From NCBI GenBank assembly GCA_027486035.1, contig JAIXPX010000052.1, positions 58,223 through 122,222 of the forward strand: DNA of 64,000 nucleotides. Reading direction: 5' to 3'. Source of the stretch: Erythrobacteraceae bacterium. GTDB taxonomy: Bacteria > Pseudomonadota > Alphaproteobacteria > Sphingomonadales > Sphingomonadaceae. Below the pieces are notes generated by a model, which saw only the letters and a list, made by a program, of their open reading frames with translations, ran no database searches and was not told the DNA's origin. Below are positions 1-8,363 of this stretch, in pieces. Made by a program: the position numbers and the translations under genes. Within the stretch, counting starts at the first letter, position 1; each line of letters opens with the position of its first letter.

Positions 1-638
1 TGCCGGTCGGCCGGGTGCGCGGCAACGCCCATGGCCCGACGATCTTCGCGATCGAAAGCTTCATCGACGAGATCGCCGCGCGTCACGGGCGCGAGCCGCT
101 GTCCTATCGCATGTCGATGCTGGGGAGCGACGTGCGCCTTGCCGCCTGTCTCCAGCGCGCGGCCCAGCTTGCCCAGTGGGATGGCGGGGTCGACAATAGC
201 GGGCAGGGACTTGCCTGTGCGCGGATCGGCGAGGGGGCGGATGCCGCGCGCATCGCCTGCGTCGCGACTGCTCGCCCAAGCGAGGGCGGGGTGCGGGTGA
301 TCCGCCTTTCGGCCGCGGTCGATATCGGACGCATCATCAATCACGACATCGCCCGCCAACAGATAGAGGGCGGCCTCGTGTTCGGCATCGGCATCGCGCT
401 CGGCAATCCGCTGCGGCTGCGTGGCGGGCTCCCGGAGGTGGCGAGCGACGCGGCGCTCGGCCTGCCGACGCTTGCCGATTGTCCGGAGATGCGCATCGAG
501 TTCATCGCCAGCGATGCCCCGCCGGCCGACCCCGGCGAACTCGGTGCGGTGGCCGCGCCGCCGGCGATTGCCAACGCGCTGTTTTCGGCTACGGGGTTGC
601 GGCTGAGGCGGTTGCCCCTACTTTCGGACGGCATATGA
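1..638 (+). CDS. Molybdenum hydroxylase large subunit, C-terminal fragment (isoquinoline 1-oxidoreductase beta type)
   Basis: This is the 3' end of a gene that begins before the window; the open frame runs in from the left edge (first full codon at base 3) and stops with TGA at 636-638. The visible residues match the last part of the molybdopterin-binding subunit of xanthine-oxidase-family enzymes. They show an ESFIDEIA-type stretch near the left edge, then AAVDIGRIINHD and EGGLVFGIGIAL, and the closing signature GELGAVAAPPAIANALFSAT followed by an RLRRLPL tail. In this family the large subunit holds Moco and pairs with a 2Fe-2S small subunit, usually in the periplasm. The subfamily is inferred from the IorB-like end motifs; aldehyde dehydrogenase or another hydroxylase is possible. 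Confidence 0.8.
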   Translation, partial: PVGRVRGNAHGPTIFAIESFIDEIAARHGREPLSYRMSMLGSDVRLAACLQRAAQLAQWDGGVDNSGQGLACARIGEGADAARIACVATARPSEGGVRVIRLSAAVDIGRIINHDIARQQIEGGLVFGIGIALGNPLRLRGGLPEVASDAALGLPTLADCPEMRIEFIASDAPPADPGELGAVAAPPAIANALFSATGLRLRRLPLLSDGI

Positions 639-717
639 TCCCGACATATTTGTCACAGCACGGGGCGCCCTTTGTCGCCGCCCGGAAACGAAACGCGCAC
701 CGCGCGTTAGGCGGGCT

Positions 718-1752
718 ATGACCTGGCAGACCCAGCGCCTTCCGGGCGATCACCCTCCTGCGAAAAGCGGCCGCATCGGCGTCTTGCTGATCAACCTCGG
801 CACGCCCGACGGGCCTGACCCGGAATCGGTCAAGCGCTATCTCAAGCAGTTCCTCTCCGACACGCGCGTGGTGGAGATTCCGCCCTTCGTGTGGCAGTTG
901 ATCCTGCGCGGCATCATTCTCAACACCCGGCCCAAGAAAAGCTCGGAGGCCTATACCAAGATCTGGACCGAGCGCGGCTCGCCGCTCGCGGACATCACCG
1001 CCCGGCAGGCCGAGGCGATGGGGGGCCGCTTCGGCGAGAAGGTCGTGCTCGATTACGCGATGCGATATGGCAATCCCTCGATCGAGAGCCGCCTTACCGC
1101 GCTGATGGCGGATGGCTGCGATCGCATCCTCATCGCGCCGATGTATCCGCAATATTGCGCCGCCACGACCGCGACCGTGTTCGACGAGGTCGCGCGGGTG
1201 CTGAAGGCGATGCGCTGGCAGCCTGCCTTGCGCTTTGTGCCGCCCTATCACGACGAGCCGACCTATATCGCCGCGCTTGCCGATGATCTCACCCGGCAGG
1301 TCGAGGCCCTGACCTTCACGCCCGAGGTGATGCTGCTGAGCTTCCACGGGATGCCGCAGCAAACGCTCGAGAAGGGCGACCCCTATTACTGCCATTGCTC
1401 CAAGACCGCGCGTCTGCTGCGCGAGGCGCTGGAAACGCGGCCGCAGTTCGCTGGCGTGCGTTTCGAGACGACCTTCCAGTCGCGTTTTGGCCCGGCGGCG
1501 TGGCTCGAGCCTTCGACCGATGCGACGCTGATCGCGGAAGGGGGCAAGGGTACGAAGCGGCTCGTCGTCGCCGCCCCCGGCTTTGCGGCCGATTGCGTCG
1601 AGACGCTCGAGGAACTCGCGCTCGAGGGCCGCGACGAATTCCTCGAGGCGGGCGGGGAGGATTATGCCGTGCTCGAGTGCCTCAACACATCGCAAGCCGG
1701 GCTTGGCATGATCGAGGCAATGCTGCGCCGCGAGCTTTCGGGTTGGATTTGA
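718..1752 (+). CDS. hemH: Ferrochelatase
   Basis: The gene encodes 344 residues, the usual length for bacterial ferrochelatase, which inserts Fe2+ into protoporphyrin IX in the last step of protoheme synthesis. The N-terminal GVLLINLGTPDGPDPESVKR block is diagnostic. Further family motifs are the RGSPLADITARQ segment, the LLSFHGMPQQTLEKGDPYY stretch with the active-site His, and the FQSRFGPAAWLEPSTD block near residue 255. A C-terminal GFAADCVETLEEL motif is also present. The ATG at 718 follows 79 bp after the preceding gene. A cytochrome P450 lies directly downstream on the same strand, so heme supply and heme use are neighbours, though the 66-bp gap leaves co-transcription open. Confidence 0.97.
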   Translation: MTWQTQRLPGDHPPAKSGRIGVLLINLGTPDGPDPESVKRYLKQFLSDTRVVEIPPFVWQLILRGIILNTRPKKSSEAYTKIWTERGSPLADITARQAEAMGGRFGEKVVLDYAMRYGNPSIESRLTALMADGCDRILIAPMYPQYCAATTATVFDEVARVLKAMRWQPALRFVPPYHDEPTYIAALADDLTRQVEALTFTPEVMLLSFHGMPQQTLEKGDPYYCHCSKTARLLREALETRPQFAGVRFETTFQSRFGPAAWLEPSTDATLIAEGGKGTKRLVVAAPGFAADCVETLEELALEGRDEFLEAGGEDYAVLECLNTSQAGLGMIEAMLRRELSGWI

Positions 1753-1818
1753 CGCAGGCGCGTATTTACATAAGAGTCAGTTGCGAATCCGAACTCTCGC
1801 CGGAGCATCGAGACCCCC

Positions 1819-3234
1819 ATGGCCACTCTTGCCCAAGCCCCGCGTCCGTCCGAAACCGCGTCCGCCGATGCGCCTCGCCACTGGAGCGACCAGCGCCTGA
1901 GCGAGGCTGATCTCGCCCATATCCCGGGCGATGCCGGCTGGCCGGTGGTGGGCAACACCTTCACCATGCTCGCCGACCCGCACGCCTTTGCCCAGCGGAT
2001 GATCGCGAACCACGGCAAGGTCTACAAGAACCGCGCCTTTGGCGGCTGGCAGGTGGCGCTGATCGGGGCCGAGGCGAACGAGCTGCTCTTGTTCAACAAG
2101 GACAAGATCTTCTCCAGCGAACAGGGCTGGGGGCCGGTGCTCGACCAGCTTTTCCCGCGCGGGCTGATGCTGCTCGATTTCGAGCATCACCGCATCGACC
2201 GCCGGGCGCTCTCGATCGCCTTCAAGCCCGAGCCGATGCGGCATTATTCGGGCGCGCTCAACCGCGGCATCGCGCGCGAGGTCGCCACCTGGGCGGGGCC
2301 GAAGCAGTTCTATCCGGCGATCAAGAAGCTCACGCTCGACCTCGCCGCCGACAGCTTCATCGGCCTGCCCTGGGGGCCGGAAGCCGACACAATCAACGAA
2401 GCTTTCGTCGATATGGTGCAGGCCTCGGTCGCGCCGGTGCGGCGCCCGCTGCCCTTCACCCGGATGAAGAAGGGCGTCGATGGCCGCGCCTTCCTCGTCG
2501 ACTATTTCACGAAGGAAACCTTGCGCCGCCGCGCCGAGGGCGGGGGGCAGGACATGTTCAGCCAGTTCGCCACCGCCACGCGCGAGGATGGCTCGCTGCT
2601 GCCGGTCGACGAGGTGGTCGATCACATGAACTTCCTGATGATGGCGGCGCATGACACGATCACCTCCTCGGCCACCTCGCTGATCTATCACCTCGCCGCC
2701 AACCCTGTCTGGCAGGAGAAGCTTCGGGAGGAAATTCTCGCCGTTACCGGCGGGCCTGACGGCGATGGCAATCCGCGCCCGCTCGACTATGACGATCTGG
2801 CGAAGCTCGATCTCACCGAGATGGCGTTCAAGGAATCGCTGCGGATGGTCCCCCCCGTCCCCTCGATGCCGCGCCGGGCGCTCAGGGAATTCGAGTATGG
2901 CGGCTACCGCATCCCGGCGGGCGCGATGGTGGGGATCAATATCCACTGGACCCATCATTCGGAGGAATATTGGGAGAACCCGCACGCCTTCGATCCGCTG
3001 CGCTTCACGCCGGACAAGGTGAAGGCGCGGCACAAATATGCCTGGGTGCCGTTCGGCGGGGGCGCGCATATGTGCCTCGGGCTGCACTTTGCCTATATGC
3101 AGGTGAAGATCCTGCTTGCCCAACTGCTCCAGCGCTACCGGATCGAGGTGCCCGCCGGCTACAGCCCCGAATGGCAGGACTGGCCGATCCCCCAACCCAG
3201 AGACGGGTTGAAGGTGACGTTCACCCCGCTCTAG
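1819..3234 (+). CDS. Cytochrome P450
   Basis: The gene encodes a 471-residue soluble P450 with all core motifs. The oxygen-binding I-helix is AAHDT near residues 276-280, the ExxR pair is ESLR near 339-342, and the heme-thiolate loop is FGGGAHMCLG with the axial Cys near 419. There is no N-terminal membrane anchor, so it is a bacterial soluble type that needs separate redox partners. None is encoded beside it. The heme loop and the FxxLADPHAF N-terminal region look more like the CYP26/CYP120/CYP51 type than the alkane-hydroxylating CYP153 type; this is a by-eye impression. The substrate is unknown; a terpenoid or carotenoid-derived compound is possible. The stop codon ends two bases before a perfect parS palindrome. 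Confidence 0.93.
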   Translation: MATLAQAPRPSETASADAPRHWSDQRLSEADLAHIPGDAGWPVVGNTFTMLADPHAFAQRMIANHGKVYKNRAFGGWQVALIGAEANELLLFNKDKIFSSEQGWGPVLDQLFPRGLMLLDFEHHRIDRRALSIAFKPEPMRHYSGALNRGIAREVATWAGPKQFYPAIKKLTLDLAADSFIGLPWGPEADTINEAFVDMVQASVAPVRRPLPFTRMKKGVDGRAFLVDYFTKETLRRRAEGGGQDMFSQFATATREDGSLLPVDEVVDHMNFLMMAAHDTITSSATSLIYHLAANPVWQEKLREEILAVTGGPDGDGNPRPLDYDDLAKLDLTEMAFKESLRMVPPVPSMPRRALREFEYGGYRIPAGAMVGINIHWTHHSEEYWENPHAFDPLRFTPDKVKARHKYAWVPFGGGAHMCLGLHFAYMQVKILLAQLLQRYRIEVPAGYSPEWQDWPIPQPRDGLKVTFTPL

Positions 3235-3235
3235 A

Positions 3236-3251
3236 TGTTTCACGTGAAACA
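3236..3251. promoter_or_regulatory. parS site 1 (ParB-binding palindrome)
   Basis: The bases are exactly TGTTTCACGTGAAACA, the 16-bp consensus parS bound by chromosomal ParB. It starts two bases after the P450 stop codon. In other bacteria parS clusters sit close to the replication origin and load ParB clamps for segregation. Two further perfect copies lie at 24298 and 49575. Confidence 0.9.
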
Positions 3252-3270
3252 CCGTTTCCGCGCGTGTCTG

Positions 3271-3330
3271 GCGGGGGTCTAAGAGGGGTCTGAAGGGGGC
3301 CTGAACGCGGCTGGAGCGGGGCTGGAACGC
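3271..3330 (+). repeat. Degenerate G-rich array next to parS site 1
   Basis: About five degenerate units of the form GGGGTCTGAAG follow parS1 after a 20-base gap. In order they begin GGGGGTCTAAGA, GGGGTCTGAAG, GGGGCCTGAACGC, GGCTGGAGC and GGGGCTGGAACGC. The spacing of roughly 9-13 bases is close to one helical turn. The same kind of array, on the same side and strand, follows the other two parS copies. No function is known to me. The rest of the gap up to 3469 holds short GC palindromes and nothing I recognise. Confidence 0.7.
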
Positions 3331-3469
3331 GCTCAAGGGCACCTATGCGTGATCTCAAAAGCAACGACGCCGACAGGCGTCGCAAGCGCGACTGCGCGTC
3401 GCCGCTTATGCGGCGGAGCCAAGTGGGCCGGATGGCCCGCGCCCGGGGTTTGAGGGCCAAAGCAAAAAA

Positions 3470-3628
3470 TCAAAAATCGACCGCGATGCCGTCTTTCTCC
3501 CAGTCGCCATAGCGGGTGGGGGAGAGCTTCTCATCCACCGCGACCGCCTTGGGCGCGGGCGCGGGATCATTGCTCCAGTGCGCGGGCTTCTTGAACGCCT
3601 TGGCGGCTGCGGACTTCTCTTGGGTCAT
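3470..3628 (-). CDS. DUF1674 / SdhAF4-like small protein
   Basis: This is a 52-residue protein starting at the ATG whose complement is at 3626-3628. The C-terminal signature LSPTRYGDWEKDGIAVDF is the hallmark of the DUF1674 family. Its eukaryotic relatives (Sdh8/SDHAF4) bind the flavinylated succinate dehydrogenase subunit and help assemble complex II. The N-terminal part is Lys/Ala-rich and low in complexity, as is usual for the family. The open frame continues upstream, but that part overlaps the divergent rsmB-like gene and is not family-like, so I chose the short form. A complex II assembly role in this organism is inferred from the family. Confidence 0.85.
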   Translation of the reverse strand: MTQEKSAAAKAFKKPAHWSNDPAPAPKAVAVDEKLSPTRYGDWEKDGIAVDF

Positions 3629-3666
3629 GCTGTCTCCAATGCGCGCGCTGGCGCTTTGTTTCAAGC

Positions 3667-4935
3667 ATGGGTAGAGCGCCGCCGATGGCACTCCCCCCCG
3701 GACTCCCCGTGCGCCGCGCCGCGCTCCGCCTGCTCGATGCCGTGCTGCGCCGGGGCGAAACGCTGGAACAGGCCGAGGGCAGCGCCCTCGCCGAGATCCG
3801 CAAGGCACCCGACCGCGCGTTGGCCCGCGCCATCGCCGGCGAGACGCTGCGCTGGCTGACCGATTGCGACGCCCTGATCGACTCGGCGACCAAGCAGCGC
3901 CTGCCCGATGATGCCAAGGCGCGTATGGTCCTGCGGCTGATGCTCGCCCAGACCCTGCGCCTCGAAACGCCCCCGCACGCCGTGATCGCGACCGGCCTTG
4001 CGCTGCTCGAAGGCGGCCCGCGCAGGCTCGCCCACGGGGTGTTCTCGGCGCTCGACAGGCAGGGTGTGAAGCTCCCCGAGGTGCCGACCCTGCCCGAACG
4101 TGTCACCGCCCGCTGGGGTGCGGAGAAGGCCGCCGCGATCGCCCCCGGCCTCGCCTTTCCGCCGGAACTCGACCTTGCCCTGCGCGACCCCGCCGAAACC
4201 CAGGCCCGCGCGGTGCGGATGGGCGGCGTTAGCCTTGCGCCGGGGCATATCCGCCTGCCGCGCGGCGCGGCGGTCGAGAGCCTTGCCGATTTCAAGGAGG
4301 GCGCATGGTGGGTGCAGGATCTCGCCGCTTCGCTGCCTGCGCGGCTGCTCGGGCCGGGGGAGGGCAGGCACGCGCTCGACCTGTGCGCCGCGCCCGGCGG
4401 CAAGACGATGCAACTGGCAGCGGCAGGGTGGAACGTGACCGCGCTCGACATGTCGAAGCGCCGCCTCGATCTGCTGAAAGACAACCTCAAGCGCACCGGC
4501 CTCAAGGCCTCGCCCGTGCGCGCCGATGCGCTGACGTGGGAGCCCAAGCACCGCTTCGACGCGATCCTGATCGACGCGCCCTGCACCGCCACCGGCACCA
4601 GCCGCCGCCACCCCGATGTGCTCCACCGCATCGGCAAGGGGCAGATCGCGGAGATGGCCGAGCTGCAGCGGGCCCTGGTTGCCAAGGCCGCCGGGTGGCT
4701 GAACCCCGGCGGCGTGCTGGTCTATGCGGTGTGCTCGCTGGAGGCCGAGGAAGGCGAGGAACAGGCGGCCTGGATCGACGCCGAGCTGGGCCTAACGCCA
4801 GCGCCGATCACCGCTGACGAACTGCCCGTCGGTCTCGCGCCCACCGCCGAGGGCTGGCTGCGCACCCATCCCGGAATGCTGGCCGATCAAGGCGGGCTGG
4901 ACGGGTTCTTTGTGGGCCGGTGGGTCAAAAACTGA
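3667..4935 (+). CDS. rsmB: RsmB-like 16S rRNA (cytosine-C5) methyltransferase
   Basis: The 422-residue protein has the RsmB layout: an N-terminal NusB-like RNA-binding helical domain (about residues 1-140) and a Rossmann SAM-dependent methyltransferase domain. Methyltransferase motif I is DLCAAPGGKTMQ, the catalytic motif IV is DAPCTATGTSRRHPD, and the second active-site Cys is in VYAVCSLEAEEGEEQ. These two cysteines identify the RNA m5C family. It is expected to methylate a cytosine such as C967 of 16S rRNA. The start could be the ATG at 3667 or the one at 3685 (MALPP). The gene is divergent from the DUF1674 gene with only 38 bp between them, so the promoters must be compact or overlapping. 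Confidence 0.9.
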   Translation: MGRAPPMALPPGLPVRRAALRLLDAVLRRGETLEQAEGSALAEIRKAPDRALARAIAGETLRWLTDCDALIDSATKQRLPDDAKARMVLRLMLAQTLRLETPPHAVIATGLALLEGGPRRLAHGVFSALDRQGVKLPEVPTLPERVTARWGAEKAAAIAPGLAFPPELDLALRDPAETQARAVRMGGVSLAPGHIRLPRGAAVESLADFKEGAWWVQDLAASLPARLLGPGEGRHALDLCAAPGGKTMQLAAAGWNVTALDMSKRRLDLLKDNLKRTGLKASPVRADALTWEPKHRFDAILIDAPCTATGTSRRHPDVLHRIGKGQIAEMAELQRALVAKAAGWLNPGGVLVYAVCSLEAEEGEEQAAWIDAELGLTPAPITADELPVGLAPTAEGWLRTHPGMLADQGGLDGFFVGRWVKN

Positions 4936-4945
4936 GTTTTCGTCA

Positions 4946-5136
4946 CCCCGGCCCCCGAGCCGGTTCAGGAGTTTAGCGAGCGGAGGCAGAGCGATTTCGG
5001 CCCGCCAAAGGACGGGCCGCGAGCGCACGCGCGCGAGCCGCAGCTGCTCGCGCGGCACGCGCGAAACGCAGCGAGGACGTGCCCGCGGAGGCGGGCACGC
5101 AAACAAAAAAGCCAAGCCCCGGCTCGGGGGCCGGGG
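4946..5136. repeat. Long-spaced inverted repeat with exact 18-bp arms
   Basis: The 18 bases at 4946-4963 (starting CCCCGGCCCCCGAG) are exactly the reverse complement of 5119-5136. The arms enclose about 155 bp of GC-rich sequence without a believable gene. The arms sit in a GTCACCCCGG context that also occurs at other dispersed repeats in this window. It lies between the convergent 3' ends of the rsmB-like gene and msrA and could act as a folded transcript end or a REP-type element. Confidence 0.7.
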
Positions 5137-5163
5137 AGACGAGAGTTGTTCTGCCCACCCACC

Positions 5164-5715
5164 CTACTTCACATATTTCTGGAAGCTCTTCCTGAGCTTC
5201 ATCAGCTTGGGCGGGATCACCGCGAGGCAGTAGGGATTGCTCTGTCCCTGACCGTCCCAGTATTCCTGATGGTAGTCTTCTGCCGGATACCATTCGGCCA
5301 CCTGAACGCCGCCCGAGAGGCCCTCGATCGTGGTCACCGCCACCTTGCCGTTCTCGGCATTCCAGCGGGCAATCGCGGCCTTGGCTTCCTCGCCCTGTTC
5401 GTCCGAGAGCGGGAAGATCGCGCTGCGATACTGCGTCCCGATGTCGCCCCCCTGCCGGTTCAATTGCGTCGGATCATGCGTGCCGAGGAACACGTCGTAG
5501 ATCTGGGCAAGGCTGATCGCGTGGGGATCGAAGGTCACGCGGATCGCTTCGGCATGGCCGGTCGTGCCGGTGCAGACCTCCTTGTAGGTCGGATTCGCCT
5601 TCGTGCCGCCGATATAGCCGCTCTCGACCCCGCGCACGCCCACCACATCGCGGAACACGGCCTCGGTGCACCAGAAGCACCCGCCTGCAATGATCGCCGT
5701 CTCCATGTTGCTCAT
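5164..5715 (-). CDS. msrA: Peptide-methionine (S)-S-oxide reductase
   Basis: This is a 183-residue MsrA, which reduces methionine-S-sulfoxide in oxidised proteins. The catalytic GCFWCTEAVF motif is near residues 12-21, with the nucleophilic Cys in GCFWC. The family blocks VESGYIGG, YKEVCTGTTGHAEAIRV and GGDIGTQYRSAIF follow in order. There is no signal peptide, so it is cytoplasmic. It is encoded alone, convergent with the rsmB-like gene and divergent from the next gene, with a 95-bp gap holding the two promoters. Confidence 0.97.
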   Translation of the reverse strand: MSNMETAIIAGGCFWCTEAVFRDVVGVRGVESGYIGGTKANPTYKEVCTGTTGHAEAIRVTFDPHAISLAQIYDVFLGTHDPTQLNRQGGDIGTQYRSAIFPLSDEQGEEAKAAIARWNAENGKVAVTTIEGLSGGVQVAEWYPAEDYHQEYWDGQGQSNPYCLAVIPPKLMKLRKSFQKYVK

Positions 5716-5810
5716 CGAATTCTCCGTTGCTTTGTGGCAGAGATAGGCCAGCGACCTGCAAATGCCACCACCCGTGGCACAGGATCCTCAAATTCCGGGA
5801 GAGTTCCAGC

Positions 5811-6725
5811 ATGACCAGGATGATCATCGCCCTCGCCGCCGCGAGCGGCCTCGCCATCGCCGCGCCGCTTGCGGCCCAGCAGGCCGGCCACGCGGGCCAT
5901 GCGGGCCATGCCGGCCACGCCATGAAGGGCGGGGCTGTCGACGAGGCCCACATCAAGGACACCGCCCACTTCATGAAGGAGCATGGCGCGCAGCTCTCGG
6001 CGGCGATCAACCATCCCACCCGCGCCGAGGACAAGGCCCGCGATTCCCAGCGCCACCCGGCGGAAACCCTGGCCTTCTTCCATGTCGGTCCGCACATGAA
6101 GGTCGGCGAGTATTCGCCCGGCGGCGGCTGGTACACCCGCCTGCTCGGCCACTACCTCGGCGGCGAGGGGCAGCTCGTCGGCCTCTACACCAACCCCGTC
6201 AGCGCCACCACCGATCCCGCCCGCCAGCAGCGCATCCGCGAGGCGGCGGCAGGCTTCGGCAAGGAAGTGGCGGGCTATACCGGGCTTCCGGCCGAGAAGT
6301 TCTCCGGCCTGACGCTCGACAATCTCGAAGGCCAGAAGGGCACCTTTGATCGCATCCTGCTGATGCGCGCGCTGCACAACCCGCTGCGCATGGGCATCCT
6401 CGACACCGAGCTCAGGGCGATGCGCGAGCTGCTCAAGGATGACGGGCTCATCGGTGTCGAGCAGCACCGCGCGAAGCCGGATGCGCCGTGGTCCTATGCC
6501 AATGGCACCAAGGGCTATCTGCGGCAGGAGGACGTGGTCGACATCATGCGCATCAACGGCTTCGAACTGGTCGCCGCGAGCGAGATCAGCGCCAACCCCA
6601 GGGATATCGCCGATCACAAGGGCGGCGTGTGGGAAATGCCCCCGACGCTGGCGACCAAGCGCGAGGACCTCAAGGGCCTCGGCGAAAGCGACCGCATGAC
6701 TCTGCTGTTCAAGAAAGCGAAGTGA
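5811..6725 (+). CDS. Secreted class I methyltransferase-fold protein (COG4798-like)
   Basis: The 304-residue product starts at ATG 5811 with a clear signal peptide (IALAAASGLAIAAPLAAQ). Right after the expected cleavage site come four HAG-type units encoded by a 9-bp tandem repeat (about 5886-5921), so the mature N-terminus is His-rich. The body looks like the predicted methyltransferase family. It has a glycine-rich SPGGGWYTRLLGHYL motif, a DRILLMRALHNPLRMG block, an LLKDDGLIGVEQHRA strand and a C-terminal RMTLLFKK. Export is odd for an enzyme needing S-adenosylmethionine, so the fold may be used for another purpose. The His repeats could bind metal. The in-frame extension before 5811 is not used because it lacks a signal sequence. 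Confidence 0.8.
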   Translation: MTRMIIALAAASGLAIAAPLAAQQAGHAGHAGHAGHAMKGGAVDEAHIKDTAHFMKEHGAQLSAAINHPTRAEDKARDSQRHPAETLAFFHVGPHMKVGEYSPGGGWYTRLLGHYLGGEGQLVGLYTNPVSATTDPARQQRIREAAAGFGKEVAGYTGLPAEKFSGLTLDNLEGQKGTFDRILLMRALHNPLRMGILDTELRAMRELLKDDGLIGVEQHRAKPDAPWSYANGTKGYLRQEDVVDIMRINGFELVAASEISANPRDIADHKGGVWEMPPTLATKREDLKGLGESDRMTLLFKKAK

Positions 6726-6743
6726 TGCGTTAAGGGCGGCGGC

Positions 6744-7622
6744 ATGACAGCCATCACCGTCGCCGCCCTTCAGCTTCCCCTCGGCTCCTCGGACGAAGCC
6801 GCCAACATCGCTGCCGTCTCGGCGCTGGTCGAGGACGCTGCGGCTGCGGGCGCGCAGCTGATCCTGCCGCCCGAGCTGTTTTCCGGCGAGTATTTCTGCC
6901 GCGACGAGGACGAGGCGCTGTTCGCGCTCGCCCGGCCCACGGCCGAGCACCCCAGCGTCATCGCCATGCGAGGCCTCGCGGCGAAGCTGAAGGTGACGAT
7001 CCCCACCAGCTTCTTCGAGCGTGACGGGCACCACTATTACAACACCCTTGCCATGATCGGCCCCGACGGCGCGATCATGGGCACCTATCGCAAGAGCCAC
7101 ATCCCCGACGGGCCGGGCTACGAGGAGAAGTACTACTTCCGCCCCGGGAACGACGGCTTCAAGGTGTGGGACGTGCCGGGCGAGGGCGGCGCCATCGTCA
7201 AGGTCGGCGTCGGCATCTGCTGGGACCAGTGGTATCCCGAATGCGCACGGGTGATGGCGCTGATGGGGGCCGAGGTGCTGCTCTATCCCACCGCGATCGG
7301 ATCGGAGCCCTATGACGCCGATCTCGACACCAGCCGGATGTGGCGCCGCGCGATGATCGGCCATGCGGTGTCGAATTGCATGCCGGTGGTGGCCAGCAAC
7401 CGCATCGGCCACGAAGGGCCCGAGACCCGCGCCCAGAGCTTCTACGGCCACTCCTTCATCTGCGACGAATGGGGCGATGATCTGGCGCTGTTCGGCGCGA
7501 CAGAGACCGGCGGGCTGACCGCCCGCCTCGATCTCGCCCGCGCCGCCAGGCACCGGGCGGGCATGGGCTTCTTCCGCGACCGCCGCCCGCAGCTCTACGG
7601 GCGGATCGCGCAAGACATCTGA
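6744..7622 (+). CDS. aguB: N-carbamoylputrescine amidase
   Basis: This is a 292-residue nitrilase-superfamily enzyme with the catalytic triad visible: Glu44 (ILPPELFSGEYF), Lys117 (GTYRKSHIPDGPGYEEKYYF) and Cys159 (GVGICWDQWYPE). The GPGYEEKYYF and WDQWYPE wording is typical of AguB, which hydrolyses N-carbamoylputrescine to putrescine, CO2 and ammonia in the agmatine route. The agmatine deiminase AguA that normally supplies the substrate is not next to it. Sixteen bases separate it from the secreted methyltransferase gene. It is followed directly by folK with no gap, so the two are probably co-transcribed. Confidence 0.93.
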   Translation: MTAITVAALQLPLGSSDEAANIAAVSALVEDAAAAGAQLILPPELFSGEYFCRDEDEALFALARPTAEHPSVIAMRGLAAKLKVTIPTSFFERDGHHYYNTLAMIGPDGAIMGTYRKSHIPDGPGYEEKYYFRPGNDGFKVWDVPGEGGAIVKVGVGICWDQWYPECARVMALMGAEVLLYPTAIGSEPYDADLDTSRMWRRAMIGHAVSNCMPVVASNRIGHEGPETRAQSFYGHSFICDEWGDDLALFGATETGGLTARLDLARAARHRAGMGFFRDRRPQLYGRIAQDI

Positions 7623-8114
7623 TTGGTGAGCAGCACCTATCTGATCGCGCTCGGCAGCAACCGGCGGCACCATCTCTATGGCCCGCCCGAGGGCGTGCTG
7701 CGCGCGGCGATGGAGGAATGTGCGAGCCTCGGCACGGTGACGGCGCGCTCGGCGGTGATCGCCACTGCGCCGATGGGTGCGGCGCGGCGCCGCTTCGCCA
7801 ATGCCGCGCTGGTGCTGGAGAGCGAATTGGCACCCACGGCACTGCTCGCCGCCCTCAAGCACATGGAGCGCGCCTTCGGCCGGCGGCGGGGCCAGCGCTG
7901 GGGCGACCGGGTGCTGGATGGCGACATCATCCTGTGGAGCGGCGGACGCTGGCGCTCGGCGGAACTGGCGATTCCCCATCCGGCCTTCGCCGCGCGCACC
8001 TTCGTTCTCGCTCCGGCGCGGATGATTGCCCCCCTGTGGCGCGATCCGGCGAGCGGCCTGAGCCTCGCCCAGTCCCATGCCCGCTTGACCCGCCCGCGCC
8101 CCCTGCCTAGGTGA
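7623..8114 (+). CDS. folK: 2-amino-4-hydroxy-6-hydroxymethyldihydropteridine diphosphokinase
   Basis: This HPPK-type protein of about 163 residues transfers pyrophosphate from ATP to the pterin in folate synthesis. Family marks are the N-terminal YLIALGSNRRHH strand, ERAFGRRRGQRWGDRVLDGDIILW with the two metal-binding aspartates (D-x-D), and a following PHPAFAARTFVLAPA segment. The start is either TTG 7623 or GTG 7626; neither has a strong ribosome-binding site because aguB ends immediately before. Translational coupling to aguB is likely. Other folate genes are absent from this window. Confidence 0.92.
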   Translation: MVSSTYLIALGSNRRHHLYGPPEGVLRAAMEECASLGTVTARSAVIATAPMGAARRRFANAALVLESELAPTALLAALKHMERAFGRRRGQRWGDRVLDGDIILWSGGRWRSAELAIPHPAFAARTFVLAPARMIAPLWRDPASGLSLAQSHARLTRPRPLPR

Positions 8115-8146
8115 GCGCGCCTGCCGCCAGCGCGCGGCACATGGGT

Positions 8147-8222
8147 GGGCCCGTAGCTCAGTAGGTAGAGCAGCTGACTTTTAATCAGCGGGTCACAGGT
8201 TCGAATCCTGTCGGGCTCACCA
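8147..8222 (+). tRNA. tRNA-Lys (anticodon UUU)
   Basis: A 76-nt cloverleaf with encoded CCA. The acceptor GGGCCCG pairs with CGGGCTC (one G-U). The anticodon stem GCTGA/TCAGC encloses CTTTTAA, giving anticodon TTT, and the T-arm is ACAGG-TTCGAAT-CCTGT. The discriminator base is A. Confidence 0.97.
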
Positions 8223-8231
8223 TTCTGTTTT

Positions 8232-8253
8232 CGCAGCCGCATCCGCAGCTGCG
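8232..8253 (+). other. Hairpin directly after tRNA-Lys
   Basis: CGCAGC (8232-8237) pairs with GCTGCG (8248-8253) nine bases after the CCA end. The same position after tRNA-Trp carries a related hairpin with different but still complementary stem bases. There is no strong T-tract, so it is not a classical terminator. Confidence 0.55.
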
Positions 8254-8363
8254 TCCTCGCTCGATGTTCTCCGCTTCGCTACGAACCCGCTGCGGGCGGC
8301 CGCTTGGCCTTGCGGCCCGATGGGCCGATCGGGCTTTCCCCAGTGGGGCTGCCGGGATTCGCC

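Noticed and set aside
4937..5163. Possible small genes between the rsmB-like gene and msrA
   Set aside because: The frames there are Arg/Ala/Gly-rich, lack ribosome-binding sites and lie between the arms of a long inverted repeat.
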